The position numbers were made by a program, and so were the translations under genes. A DNA stretch of 64,000 bases from CBFHND01 sp965657085 (GTDB lineage: Bacteria; Pseudomonadota; Alphaproteobacteria; Rhodobacterales; Rhodobacteraceae). The stretch covers positions 38,885 to 102,884 of the forward strand of contig CBFHND010000011.1 of assembly GCA_965657085.1 (NCBI GenBank). The letters run 5' to 3'. A model generated the notes under the pieces. It made no database searches. It was not told where the DNA came from and saw nothing but the letters and a program-made list of their open reading frames with translations. Shown here in pieces: positions 55,141 to 63,556 of this stretch; position 1 is the stretch's first letter, and each line of letters starts with the position of its first letter.

Positions 55141-55750
55141 GCGCGGCTATCATCACGGCAACCTACGCCAGGCGCTGGTCGATGCGGCGCTGCAGCTGGT
55201 CGAGTTGAAGGGCCCCACCGGCTTTACCCTGTCCGAAGCGGCCAAGCAGGCGGGTGTGACCCCGGCGGCCGTCTACCGCCATTTCGCCGGGCGCGAGGAC
55301 CTGATCGCCGAGGCTGCGCGGCAAGGCTATGAAATCTTTGCCGACCTGATGAACTATGCCTACCAGTCGGGCCAACCCTCTGCGCTGGCAGCGTTTGAGG
55401 CCACGGGCCGCGCCTATCTTGCCTTTGCGCGCAAGCATCCCGGCCACTACATCGCGATGTTCGAAAGCGGCATCTCGGTCAACCGCACGCCGGAACTGGC
55501 CGCACAGGCCGCGCGCGCCAATGCAGTGCTGGAAAAGGCCGCAAGCGACCTCAGCCAGCACATCCCCGAAGACAAACGCCCCCCCGCCTCGATGTTCAGC
55601 GCGCACATCTGGGCGATGAGCCACGGCGTGGTCGAACTGTTCGCGCGCAACGCACCGGGCCGTGCCAGTCCCTTCCCGCCAGAAGACCTGCTGGAAAGCG
55701 GTATCGGCATCTATCTCAGGGGCCTTGGTCTTGTTCCACCGGATGCCTGA
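55133..55750 (+). CDS. TetR-family regulator
   Basis: A 205-residue regulator. The N-terminal helix-turn-helix is typical (KRGYHHGNLRQALVDAAL, FTLSEAAKQAGVTPAAVYRHFAGREDL), and the C-terminal ligand domain resembles the WHG/TetR_C_33 type, with the sequence SHGVVELFAR. It starts eight bases inside the end of ppk2 and its own stop overlaps the next gene. It may control its operon in response to an unknown small molecule. Confidence 0.9.
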   Translation: MPKRGYHHGNLRQALVDAALQLVELKGPTGFTLSEAAKQAGVTPAAVYRHFAGREDLIAEAARQGYEIFADLMNYAYQSGQPSALAAFEATGRAYLAFARKHPGHYIAMFESGISVNRTPELAAQAARANAVLEKAASDLSQHIPEDKRPPASMFSAHIWAMSHGVVELFARNAPGRASPFPPEDLLESGIGIYLRGLGLVPPDA

Positions 55751-56123
55751 ACTGCTCAGGAAGCTGCCAGAAAAGTGGCAGTTCCGGGTATTGGAATACA
55801 GCGGCCTCGTCCTTGCGGGGATCGTGCTGATTTCGGCGGCAACGGCCTTTCTGCTCCTGTTTGACGTCGAAAAGCACTGGCACGACGGATATCATACGGT
55901 TCAGGTGGATTTCACGACATCACAGAGCACCGAAAATACCTCCTTTCGTTTCCATGCCTACTTCAACATAGATGGCAAGGGACCCTTTGTCGTGACAACG
56001 AAGTCGATGGCACAGGCGCATATGATTACGGATACAGCCTGCGTCGAGGCACGTATGCGTAAATCGGGGCGACGGACCTATCAGATAGCTCACCCTTCCA
56101 AATGCATCGCGGAAGGGCGTTGA
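55743..56123 (+). CDS. Hypothetical protein with one membrane helix
   Basis: A 126-residue protein. A basic/hydrophobic N-terminus leads into a membrane segment at about residues 19-42 (GLVLAGIVLISAATAFLLLF), followed by a mostly beta-looking periplasmic domain with two cysteines (near residues 100 and 120). It overlaps the tetR stop by eight bases, so it is likely in the ppk2-tetR transcript. No family recognised. Confidence 0.6.
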   Translation: MPELLRKLPEKWQFRVLEYSGLVLAGIVLISAATAFLLLFDVEKHWHDGYHTVQVDFTTSQSTENTSFRFHAYFNIDGKGPFVVTTKSMAQAHMITDTACVEARMRKSGRRTYQIAHPSKCIAEGR

Positions 56124-56173
56124 CGCCCGGCGTGGTAAATCGCTGTGACAGAACACTTGCTCGCCTCCCTATG

Positions 56174-56189
56174 CGCCCTTATCAGGGCG
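56174..56189. repeat. Short hairpin after the hypothetical gene
   Basis: A perfect six-pair stem, CGCCCT at 56174-56179 and AGGGCG at 56184-56189, loop TATC. There is no T-run. It may be a weak terminator or part of the leader of the following gene. Confidence 0.3.
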
Positions 56190-56221
56190 TAAAGCGATGT
56201 TTCAAAAGGTAGCTCGACAAC

Positions 56222-56971
56222 GTGGCCAACATCTTTTCCAACGCGACCATCACCCGCAAGGACCGCCTGCGCGACCTCAAGGCGCGCGAGCCTGCCTTTT
56301 TCGACCTGAACTTCATCAAGGCGATGGACCCCGCGCATCGCAACCGATGCATTGACCTTTTGGACACGTCCAAATCACAGCTGCGGCAGGACCTGTTCGC
56401 GCTGGCCCAGCTTGATTTCAAAGAGGGCGGTTTTTTCCTCGAATTCGGGGCCACGGACGGGGTCGAACTGAACAACACATGGCTGATGGAGACGGCCTTT
56501 GGCTGGTCGGGCATCTTGGCCGAGCCTGCGCGCGGATGGCATTCAGATTTGCGCGCCAATCGCCAGTGCACCATCGACGAGCGCTGTGTCTGGAAAGCCT
56601 CGGGCGAGACGCTGCAATTCACCGAGGCGCCGCGCGGTGAGAATTCGGCGATTTCAAGCTTCATGAAGAACTCTCGCAAGGTGCGCGGCACCACCTATGA
56701 CGTGACCACGATCTCGCTGAATGACCTGCTGGACGAACGCGACGCCCCGTAGATCATCGACTATGCCTCGATCGACACCGAAGGCAGCGAATTCGAGATC
56801 CTGAACGCCTTTGACTTCTCGAAACGGTCTTTCCGGGTGATGACCATCGAACACAACTTTGCGCCGCAACGCGATGATATCCACGCGCTGCTGACAGGTC
56901 ATGGCTACCGCCGTGTTCTGGAGCCGGTGTCGCGGTTCGATGATTGGTACCTCGGCCCCGCGCAGGGCTGA
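56222..56971 (+). pseudogene. FkbM-type methyltransferase gene with internal amber codon
   Basis: The frame would encode 249 residues of a SAM-dependent methyltransferase of the FkbM family. FLEFGATDGVELNNTW is the SAM-binding motif near residue 75 and, after the stop, YASIDTEGSEFEIL is the usual post-motif. A TAG at 56750-56752 (codon 177) interrupts it; both sides are in the same frame with no other damage, and a TGA at 56969-56971 closes it. It could be a recent nonsense mutation, a sequencing error or readthrough. It starts at GTG 56222 with AAGG upstream. The truncated first part alone lacks half of the domain. Confidence 0.7.
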
Positions 56972-56975
56972 ACGA

Positions 56976-57458
56976 TTACCTTCGGGCAACTTGCCCTTGG
57001 ACCGCTGGCGGCTCACCATAGGCAATCGACACACCGTCCGGCCCGACCACTGACCAGCGCGCCGCGATCAGGTGATGGGTGCGCCTTTCCCATCCGGACG
57101 CATCGCGTTGAAAGATAGGCCGCCACGCGCCTTCGATCCGCACGGGCAAGCGCACCGTATCGGAATCAGGCATTGGCTGCTTTGCCTGATCGGCCAGTTT
57201 CACCGCGCGCGACCACATCATCCGCAAGCGCCTTTCAACGGCCAAGGCCTGCGCACCACGTCGCCCCGCAAAGCATACGGTGATCGCCGTATGTGGGCCG
57301 ATAAAGCCACGCACCAGCAAATCATCCCGCCCGTTGCGCGACATGCTGGGCACCAGATCAACGGTGACTTGCGTGACTTCAGTCGTGAAAAGCCCCGCAT
57401 CCTCGTAGGCGGGCACCGAAGCGTGCGACGGCTGTCTGCGGTCGGGCGTATCGTACAT
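56976..57458 (-). CDS. Hypothetical protein, 160 residues
   Basis: A soluble protein of unknown family. It contains a region of predicted strands (VTQVTVDLVPSMSRNGRDDLLVRGFIGPHTAITVCF), a basic helix (LAVERRLRMMWSRAVKLAD) and an RRTHHLIAARWSVVGPDGV strand near the end. ATG at 57458 is the likely start; the frame continues to 57521. No domain recognised. It converges on the FkbM-type gene with four bases between stops. Confidence 0.55.
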   Translation of the reverse strand: MYDTPDRRQPSHASVPAYEDAGLFTTEVTQVTVDLVPSMSRNGRDDLLVRGFIGPHTAITVCFAGRRGAQALAVERRLRMMWSRAVKLADQAKQPMPDSDTVRLPVRIEGAWRPIFQRDASGWERRTHHLIAARWSVVGPDGVSIAYGEPPAVQGQVARR

Positions 57459-57561
57459 TGCGGGGTCTTTTCTGCGACAAAAAGGAGTGGCGGCATGCGC
57501 GCCTGTGCCACGATTCTGCACAAAAGACCTTAATCAATGATTTCCGCCTCCCCGATCACGC

Positions 57562-57593
57562 AAAAAGAAAGGCCGCCCCGAAGGACGGCCTTT
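57562..57593 (-). terminator. Intrinsic terminator of rplM-rpsI
   Basis: Reading on the minus strand, a stem AAAGGCCGTCC / GGCGGCCTTT with one mismatch and a TTCGG loop is followed by CTTTTTG. It lies 22 bases after the rpsI stop and should end the ribosomal protein transcript. Confidence 0.85.
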
Positions 57594-57614
57594 GCAAATC
57601 GGGTAAAGAACCGC

Positions 57615-58109
57615 TTAACGCTTGGAGAACTGGAAGCTCTTGCGCGCCTTGGCCTTACCGTATTTCTTCCGCTCGACCACGCGGCTGTCGCGGGTCAGGA
57701 AGCCTGCCGCTTTCAGCGCACCGCGCAAGGAGGGGTCATAAAGCTGCAGTGCCTTGGACACGCCGTGCTTGACCGCGCCAGCCTGACCAGAGAGACCGCC
57801 GCCCTTGACCGTGGCAACCACGTCAAACTGGCCTTCGACACCGGCAACCGTGAAAGGCTGTGCCAGGATCATCTGCAGAACCGGACGCGCGAAATAGGCG
57901 TTCATGTCCTTGCCGTTCACGGTGACCTTGCCCGAACCGGGCTTGATCCATACGCGGGCCACAGCGTCTTTACGCTTGCCCGTGGCATAGGACCGGCCCA
58001 GATCGTCACGGACGGGCTCGCGCGGCGTCAGGTCGACTTCGGGTGCTGCGGCTTCGCCTGCAACGGCCTGCAGGTCTTCGAGTGTGTTGATTTCGTCAGC
58101 CATGCTCAT
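57615..58109 (-). CDS. rpsI: 30S ribosomal protein S9
   Basis: A 164-residue S9 protein whose C-terminal tail, ending KKYGKAKARKSFQFSKR, reaches into the ribosomal P-site region to touch tRNA. The core GKRKDAVARVWIKPGSG and GGGLSGQAGAVKHGVSKAL are unmistakable. The 35-residue acidic N-terminal extension is usual in alphaproteobacteria. It overlaps rplM by four bases. Confidence 0.98.
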   Translation of the reverse strand: MSMADEINTLEDLQAVAGEAAAPEVDLTPREPVRDDLGRSYATGKRKDAVARVWIKPGSGKVTVNGKDMNAYFARPVLQMILAQPFTVAGVEGQFDVVATVKGGGLSGQAGAVKHGVSKALQLYDPSLRGALKAAGFLTRDSRVVERKKYGKAKARKSFQFSKR

Positions 58110-58567
58110 GCACTCCGCGTGTTTTTCGGGTTCATGGATGCAACATCCAGAACTTCGGGGCTTTGCGCCTCGTGGGGGTGTTCCGCACCGGCATAGACGC
58201 GCAGGTTGGTCATTTGCTGACGGCTCAGGCGGTTGCCGGGCAGCATGCGCTTGACCGCGAGGGTCACGACGCGCTCGGGGTGTGCACCCTCGAGGATCTG
58301 CTGCTTGGTGCGCGACTTGATGCCACCGGGGTGGCCGGTGTGCCAGTAGTGGTTTTCCTGACGCTTGTTGCCCGTCAGTTGCACCTTGTCGGCGTTGATG
58401 ATGATGACGTTGTCACCCATGTCCATGTGGGGGGTGAACGACGGCTTGTGCTTGCCACGCAGACGCATGGCGACGATCGACGCAAGACGGCCCAGAACAA
58501 CGCCTTCGGCGTCGATCAGGATCCATTTCTTGTCGATGTCCGCAGGTGTTGCGGTATATGTTTTCAT
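58106..58567 (-). CDS. rplM: 50S ribosomal protein L13
   Basis: A 153-residue L13 protein, an early-assembly component of the large subunit. It has KKWILIDAEGVVLGRLAS, GDNVIIINADKVQLTG and the AVKRMLPGNRL motif. ATG at 58567 gives the usual L13 N-terminus (MKTYTATP); the frame goes on to 58600. It forms the conserved rplM-rpsI operon. Confidence 0.98.
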   Translation of the reverse strand: MKTYTATPADIDKKWILIDAEGVVLGRLASIVAMRLRGKHKPSFTPHMDMGDNVIIINADKVQLTGNKRQENHYWHTGHPGGIKSRTKQQILEGAHPERVVTLAVKRMLPGNRLSRQQMTNLRVYAGAEHPHEAQSPEVLDVASMNPKNTRSA

Positions 58568-58730
58568 CTCAGGACTGTCCTGTTTCATGGTGTGAGGCAC
58601 GGATCACCCGCGCCCCGGATATGCGATGGGCGGGTTATAAAGGACATGCCGGCACGGTCAAGCGCGATATACGCGTTTTAAGAGTTGCAAAACAATGGCT
58701 TGCAAATAAGGTATTATTTTACCCCACGCT

Positions 58731-60143
58731 TCAGACGTTGATCTGATCCACCGGATTGTCCAGAAGGTCGCGCAGGCGGTGCATCGCGGCCTCGAAGGTG
58801 TCCAGCGTCACGCCCGCATTGATGGCAAAGCGCACGGCATGGGGCGCGCGCGCATCGCGGCAGGCGTATTCCTCGGCACTGCGTACCTGCACGCCCTGCG
58901 CTTCGGCCGCCTGGCAAAAGGCCGCCGCGCGCCAGCCTTCGGGCAAGAGCACCCAGCAGAACGGCACATTCTCGCGCCAGCGCACGTCATAGCCCCCCAG
59001 AACATTGACCGCCGTCTGCACGTAACGGTTAATCCCCCCCTGCACCTTGCCCACCAGCCCCGGCAGGTCCGGATGGGTCAGCAATTGCGCCGTCAGGTCC
59101 AGCATCGGTGTGGGCAGGCCAAAGAACGCATATTCCGCCGCCCGCCGCACCCGCGCGGATTTGCCATGCGGGGCCACGACCATCCCGATGCGCAAGGCGG
59201 GCGTCAGCGACTTGGAGATCGACGACACGTACCACCCCCGTTCAGGCGCCAGCATTCGGTAGGACGGCGCCTCGGCCGCCGCGATCTGGTAACAGTCGTC
59301 ATCCACAATCTGCAAATCATGCGCCCGCGCCACCTCGACCAGCGCACGGCGACGCTCCAACGGGGTAAAGGCACAGGTGGGATTGTGAACCTCGGGCGAG
59401 GTACAGAACACTTGCGCGTCATGGGCGGCAGCCGCCTGCGCCAGCGCCTCGGGGATCACGCCGTGTTCATCCATGGCCACCGGCACGACGTCGGCCCGCA
59501 CCAGTTCAGCGGCCCGGCGAAAACCGGGGTAGGATAATTCTTCGGTCAGGATCACCGGCTTGCGCCCCTTCAGCAGCGCCTGGAACAGCAGCAGGATCGC
59601 GCTCTGCCCGCCATTGGCCAGCACCACGTCCTCGGCATCGACCTGGCCCAGCGGCGCACGGCCCAGCCAGTGCAAGGCCGCCTCTTGCGCCGGGCGCGCG
59701 TTCAGCCGGTTGGGATAGTGCATGACACCCGAGGGCGGGTCCGCCGCGACCTGGCCCAGCAGGTGCCGGATCAACTCCGCCTGCCCCACGCTGGGCAGAT
59801 GCGGTGAGACCATGTTCACCCGCCAGGTTTGCGCCTCTTGCAGGTGCCGCGTGCTGTCGACCTCCAGCGGCGGTGCAAAGGCCATTGCGTCATCTTCGGG
59901 CGTCGCCACAAAGGTGCCACGGCCCACCTCGGCCACCAGCGCCCCCTCGTCCGTCAACATGGTATAGGCGCGGGCGACCGTGCCGGGCGTGATGCCCAAT
60001 TGCCAGGCCAGATCGCGCACCGGGGGCAACCTGGCCCCTTCGGCCAACGCGCCGGCATCGATGGCATCGCGGATCAGCTGCACCACCGCCTTGTACTTGG
60101 GGCCACCCCCATCGGGCAGTGTCGGTGTCCAAATTGTACCCAT
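58731..60143 (-). CDS. MocR/GabR-type regulator (GntR helix-turn-helix plus aminotransferase domain)
   Basis: A 470-residue PLP-binding transcription factor. The N-terminal GntR-type winged helix contains LPPVRDLAWQLGITPGTVARAYTMLTDEG at about residues 37-65. The C-terminal class I aminotransferase-like domain binds PLP, with the Schiff-base lysine in SSISKSLTPALRIG. Such proteins act as PLP-dependent regulators, usually of a divergent neighbour. ATG at 60143 is preferred over the frame start at 60206. The divergent gene is a DUF1127 protein. Confidence 0.92.
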   Translation of the reverse strand: MGTIWTPTLPDGGGPKYKAVVQLIRDAIDAGALAEGARLPPVRDLAWQLGITPGTVARAYTMLTDEGALVAEVGRGTFVATPEDDAMAFAPPLEVDSTRHLQEAQTWRVNMVSPHLPSVGQAELIRHLLGQVAADPPSGVMHYPNRLNARPAQEAALHWLGRAPLGQVDAEDVVLANGGQSAILLLFQALLKGRKPVILTEELSYPGFRRAAELVRADVVPVAMDEHGVIPEALAQAAAAHDAQVFCTSPEVHNPTCAFTPLERRRALVEVARAHDLQIVDDDCYQIAAAEAPSYRMLAPERGWYVSSISKSLTPALRIGMVVAPHGKSARVRRAAEYAFFGLPTPMLDLTAQLLTHPDLPGLVGKVQGGINRYVQTAVNVLGGYDVRWRENVPFCWVLLPEGWRAAAFCQAAEAQGVQVRSAEEYACRDARAPHAVRFAINAGVTLDTFEAAMHRLRDLLDNPVDQINV

Positions 60144-60222
60144 TACAATGTTTCCGTGGATTCTTTGTATCAATTTTTGTACGGTAAACCATGGCAAACA
60201 CGCCACATTGTGTCAATACAAT
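60133..60222. promoter_or_regulatory. Operator-like repeats between mocR-type and DUF1127 genes
   Basis: The AT-rich divergent region has two ATTGT...ACAAT repeats, at 60133-60149 (over the regulator start) and 60207-60222, and a direct repeat TTGTATCAAT (60165-60174) / TTGTGTCAAT (60208-60217) whose copies start 43 bases apart, close to four helical turns. MocR proteins often bind direct repeats spaced by full turns, so these are good operator candidates. Confidence 0.5.
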
Positions 60223-60236
60223 TCAGGAGATTTCCC

Positions 60237-60470
60237 ATGACACAGACGAACGCATCCGCCGCCGACGCGCTGACATACCTGCGCAATTCCCCCGCCCTGC
60301 CACTGGCATCGGTCTGGGCTGTGCGCTTTGCCGTCGTCGTGTCGAAATGGGCCACACGTCGCCGCACCCGCGCGGTACTGCGCCAGCTGACCCCACAGCA
60401 GCTGGCCGATGTGGGACTGACACCGGCGCAGGCCCATCATGAGCAGGCAAAGGTGTTCTGGCAGGCGTGA
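60237..60470 (+). CDS. DUF1127 domain protein
   Basis: A 77-residue basic protein. The C-terminal part has the DUF1127 pattern WATRRRTRAVLRQLTPQQLADVGLTPAQA, found in small proteins that interact with RNA or help control phosphate and carbon metabolism in alphaproteobacteria. ATG at 60237 has AGGAG eight bases before. The divergent MocR-type gene and repeats in the shared promoter suggest that PLP or an amino compound controls it. Confidence 0.85.
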   Translation: MTQTNASAADALTYLRNSPALPLASVWAVRFAVVVSKWATRRRTRAVLRQLTPQQLADVGLTPAQAHHEQAKVFWQA

Positions 60471-60535
60471 CACCCCGTGGCGTCCGCCAGACCTCTTCCT
60501 TGCGGCCGGATACCCTCCGGCCGCCTTTTTCATAT

Positions 60536-60964
60536 CTACCCTATGGGTTTGGGCGGGATCGCATAGGTCAGCGTGGCGCGTGCGACCGGGGCCGCCTGCC
60601 CTTCGGAGCGGATCATCACATCCGTGACCGACAACAGCTTGCCCAGTTTCAGAATGATACCATCGGCAATCAGGTCTTTGCCCGCGGCAGGCTTGCGCAT
60701 GAAGTCGATCGAACAATTGGTCGTGACGGCCAAGGCTTGCGGCCCGATCATCGCCAGCGTCGCCAGATAGGCGCAGACATCCGCCAGTGAAAACATCGTC
60801 GGGCCCGACACCGTACCGCCGGGTCGCAAGTGGCGTTCCGCCACGGGCAGGCGCATGCGCACGGTCCCGTCCCCCACGGCCTCGATCACGAAATCACCCT
60901 CAACCTGTGGAAACTCAGCCTCCATAAAGGCTTGCAGTTCCTCCAGCGTCATCACTGCGCCCAT
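60536..60964 (-). CDS. PaaI-type thioesterase
   Basis: A 142-residue hot-dog-fold acyl-CoA thioesterase of the PaaI/4HBT group. The segment LRPGGTVSGPTMFSLADVCAYLA holds the usual catalytic region (many members have glycine-aspartate or asparagine here; this one is GP-TMFSLADV). CSIDFMRKPAAGKDLIADG follows. ATG at 60964 has GGGGGGAAGT upstream. It diverges from a crotonase gene, which suits a role in CoA-thioester turnover. Confidence 0.85.
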   Translation of the reverse strand: MGAVMTLEELQAFMEAEFPQVEGDFVIEAVGDGTVRMRLPVAERHLRPGGTVSGPTMFSLADVCAYLATLAMIGPQALAVTTNCSIDFMRKPAAGKDLIADGIILKLGKLLSVTDVMIRSEGQAAPVARATLTYAIPPKPIG

Positions 60965-61021
60965 ACTTCCCCCCGCATTCATCTTGCCCTAGGGTTCGCC
61001 GGAACCAACACGGAGAGCAAG

Positions 61022-61807
61022 ATGGCAATTTTGGAACGTGAAGTCACAGACGGGGTGGCGCACCTGCATATGAACGCCCCCGAGCGGCTGAATGCCCTCT
61101 CAGACGAGATGATCGCGGCGGTGCACGCGGCACTTGACGACATCGCAGAGGACCGCGGCGTGCGCGCCGTGATCCTTTCGGGCAGCGGCAAGGCGTTCTG
61201 TGCGGGCCATGATCTGAAACAGATGACAGCGGGCCGTCAGGCCGAGGACGGCGGCAAGGCCTATTTCAAGGACCTCTTCGACCGCTGCGCCGCCATGATG
61301 GCACGGGTGCAGTCGATGCCCCAGCCGGTGATCGCACAGGTACACGGCATCGCCACCGCTGCAGGCTGCCAGCTTGTCGCCACCTGTGACATGGCCGTGG
61401 CCGCGCAAGGCACCCGATTTGGCGTCAACGGCGTGAACATCGGGCTTTTCTGCTCAACACCCATGGTCGCCCTCAGCCGCAACATCCCCCGCAAGCAGGC
61501 CTTCGAGATGCTGACCACCGGCCAGTTCATCGAAGCAGAGCGCGCCGAGGCACTGGGATTGGTGAACCGCGTCGTGCCACCAGAGGCTTTGGCAGATGAG
61601 GCACACGCCCTTGCCGCACAGGTGGCCGCGAAACTGGCCGTGGCCGTAAAGATCGGCAAGCAGGCCTTCTACAACCAACTGCAGATGCCCACCGCCGAGG
61701 CCTATGCCTATACCGGCGAAGTGATGGTGGAAAACATGCTGCACCGCGACACCGAAGAAGGAATTGCGGCCTTTCTGGACAAGCGGGACCCGACCTGGGA
61801 ACAGTAA
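61022..61807 (+). CDS. Enoyl-CoA hydratase/isomerase family protein (crotonase 3)
   Basis: A 261-residue crotonase-fold enzyme. The signature segments are SGSGKAFCAGHDLKQM near residue 60 and VHGIATAAGCQLVATCDMAVAA near 107, followed by NIGLFCSTPMVALSRNIP. ATG at 61022 has GGAGAG upstream. It is separate from the two crotonases at 40-43 kb and has no degraded neighbours. A strong terminator follows. Confidence 0.9.
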   Translation: MAILEREVTDGVAHLHMNAPERLNALSDEMIAAVHAALDDIAEDRGVRAVILSGSGKAFCAGHDLKQMTAGRQAEDGGKAYFKDLFDRCAAMMARVQSMPQPVIAQVHGIATAAGCQLVATCDMAVAAQGTRFGVNGVNIGLFCSTPMVALSRNIPRKQAFEMLTTGQFIEAERAEALGLVNRVVPPEALADEAHALAAQVAAKLAVAVKIGKQAFYNQLQMPTAEAYAYTGEVMVENMLHRDTEEGIAAFLDKRDPTWEQ

Positions 61808-61829
61808 GCGCCGCTCTTAGAGACTGTTG

Positions 61830-61867
61830 AAGCCCCTGAAACCATTGCGTTTTTCAGGGGCTTTTTG
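61830..61867 (+). terminator. Intrinsic terminator after crotonase 3
   Basis: A twelve-pair stem (AAGCCCCTGAAA / TTTCAGGGGCTT) followed by TTTTTG, 22 bases past the stop. Confidence 0.9.
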
Positions 61868-61964
61868 TTTGTTTCCAATTCCGCACCCCATTATTTCCAT
61901 CTGCACACTATGAAATTGGGCAAGACTGTGGCACAAAGTTGTCAGGGTTAATCACCCGGACACC

Positions 61965-62045
61965 ATTTTGGGTCGCCGTCGGCGGAAGGTCCCTCCAGGT
62001 CAGCCTCTCTCTGACCCGACATTCCCGCAGCGGCGACCCCAAAAT
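61965..62045. ncRNA. Strongly folded 80-base element upstream of trmFO
   Basis: The outer arms, 61965-61978 and 62031-62045, form a 14-pair stem with one bulged C (ATTTTGGGTCGCCG against CGGCGACCCCAAAAT). Inside is a perfect six-pair hairpin, GGTCAG 61998-62003 with CTGACC 62011-62016. No reading frame of note crosses it. It could be a small RNA, a regulatory leader or a short palindromic repeat (MITE-like). Strand cannot be told because the fold is possible on both. Confidence 0.4.
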
Positions 62046-62121
62046 CCCCCCTCCTTCCGACACGACCTGCTGCGGCTTCTGCGCGCTTGCACCTGTGCGC
62101 GCCCTGCCCTAGATCAGCCCC

Positions 62122-63477
62122 ATGACAGATACTCTTCACATCGTGGGCGGCGGCATGGCCGGGTCCGAAGCGGCATGGCAGGCGGCCAACATGGGCGTGC
62201 AGGTGGTGATCCACGAAATGCGCCCCAAGGTCGGCACCTTCGCGCATCAAACCGGGCTTTTGGGCGAAATGGTCTGCTCAAACTCGTTCCGCTCGGATGA
62301 CGACGAACAGAATGCCGTGGGGCTGCTGCATTGGGAGATGCGTGCGGCGAACGGGTTGATCATGCAGACCGCCGACCGCCACAAGCTGCCTGCGGGTGGC
62401 GCGCTGGCGGTGGACCGCGATCCTTTCGCGCAATCGGTGACCGACGCGCTGATGGCGCACCCCAATGTGACCGTGGACTATGGCGAGATCACCGAATTGC
62501 CCCGCGACGGGCAGTGGATCATCGCCACCGGGCCGCTGACCTCTTCCGCGCTGGGGGCCGCAATCGCGTCCGAGACGGGTGCCGAGGCGCTGGCCTTTTT
62601 CGATGCCATCGCGCCCATCGTCTATTTCGACAGCATCGACATGTCGAAGGCGTGGATGCAATCGCGCTATGACAAGGGCGACACCGAGGAAGAGCGCACC
62701 GCCTACCTCAACTGCCCGATGAATGAGGCGCAGTACGACGCCTTCATCGACGCGCTGCTGGCCGCCGACAAGACCGAATTCCACGAAGGCGAAACCGCTG
62801 GCTATTTCGACGGCTGCCTGCCCATCGAGGTGATGGCCGAACGGGGCCGTGAAACGCTGCGCCACGGGCCGATGAAACCCGTGGGCCTGACCAATCCGCA
62901 CCAGCCAGACGTCAAGGCACACGCCGTGGTGCAATTGCGCCGCGACAACAAGCTGGGCACGCTTTACAACATCGTGGGCTTCCAGACCAAGATGAAATAC
63001 GGGGCGCAAACGGATGTTTTCAAACAGATTCCGGGCCTTGAGAATGCCAGCTTCGCACGCTTGGGCGGCATCCACCGCAACACCTTCCTGAACGCGCCCA
63101 CGCTGCTGGACGCACAGATGCGCCTGCGCAGCTGCCCCAACATCCGCTTTGCCGGGCAGATCACCGGCGTTGAGGGATACGTTGAATCCGCGGCCATGGG
63201 CATGCTCGCCGGGCGCCTTGCAGCGGCCGAGATGCGGGGCGAAACGCTCGCCACGCCGCCCCACACCACCGCGACAGGCGCGTTGATCACGCATATCTCG
63301 GGCGGCGCGGAGGCCAAGACCTTTCAGCCGATGAACGTCAACTTCGGCCTCTTCCCCCCGGTCGAAGGCCTCAAAGGCGGACGACGGGGGCGCAAGGATC
63401 GCTACAAGGCCTACACCGACAGGGCCAAGTCCGATTGGCAGACGTGGCTCGATGCGCAGATGGTTCCGGCAGAGTAG
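62122..63477 (+). CDS. trmFO: Folate-dependent tRNA (uracil-54-C5)-methyltransferase TrmFO
   Basis: A 451-residue flavoenzyme that makes ribothymidine at position 54 in the T-loop of tRNA, using methylenetetrahydrofolate and FADH2. The FAD-binding start is HIVGGGMAGSEAA at residues 6-18, followed by CSNSFRSD; the protein ends with the NFGLFPP motif and a short basic helix (KGGRRGRKDRYKAYTDRA). TrmFO replaces TrmA in many alphaproteobacteria and Firmicutes. It stands alone, with the folded element in front. Confidence 0.96.
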   Translation: MTDTLHIVGGGMAGSEAAWQAANMGVQVVIHEMRPKVGTFAHQTGLLGEMVCSNSFRSDDDEQNAVGLLHWEMRAANGLIMQTADRHKLPAGGALAVDRDPFAQSVTDALMAHPNVTVDYGEITELPRDGQWIIATGPLTSSALGAAIASETGAEALAFFDAIAPIVYFDSIDMSKAWMQSRYDKGDTEEERTAYLNCPMNEAQYDAFIDALLAADKTEFHEGETAGYFDGCLPIEVMAERGRETLRHGPMKPVGLTNPHQPDVKAHAVVQLRRDNKLGTLYNIVGFQTKMKYGAQTDVFKQIPGLENASFARLGGIHRNTFLNAPTLLDAQMRLRSCPNIRFAGQITGVEGYVESAAMGMLAGRLAAAEMRGETLATPPHTTATGALITHISGGAEAKTFQPMNVNFGLFPPVEGLKGGRRGRKDRYKAYTDRAKSDWQTWLDAQMVPAE

Positions 63478-63556
63478 TCACACTTTTCCTGAGAAGATCG
63501 CCGGGCGGGCGGGAGAGACCCTTTACGCACCCGCGCGCGCGCCGTACCCTGCGTCC

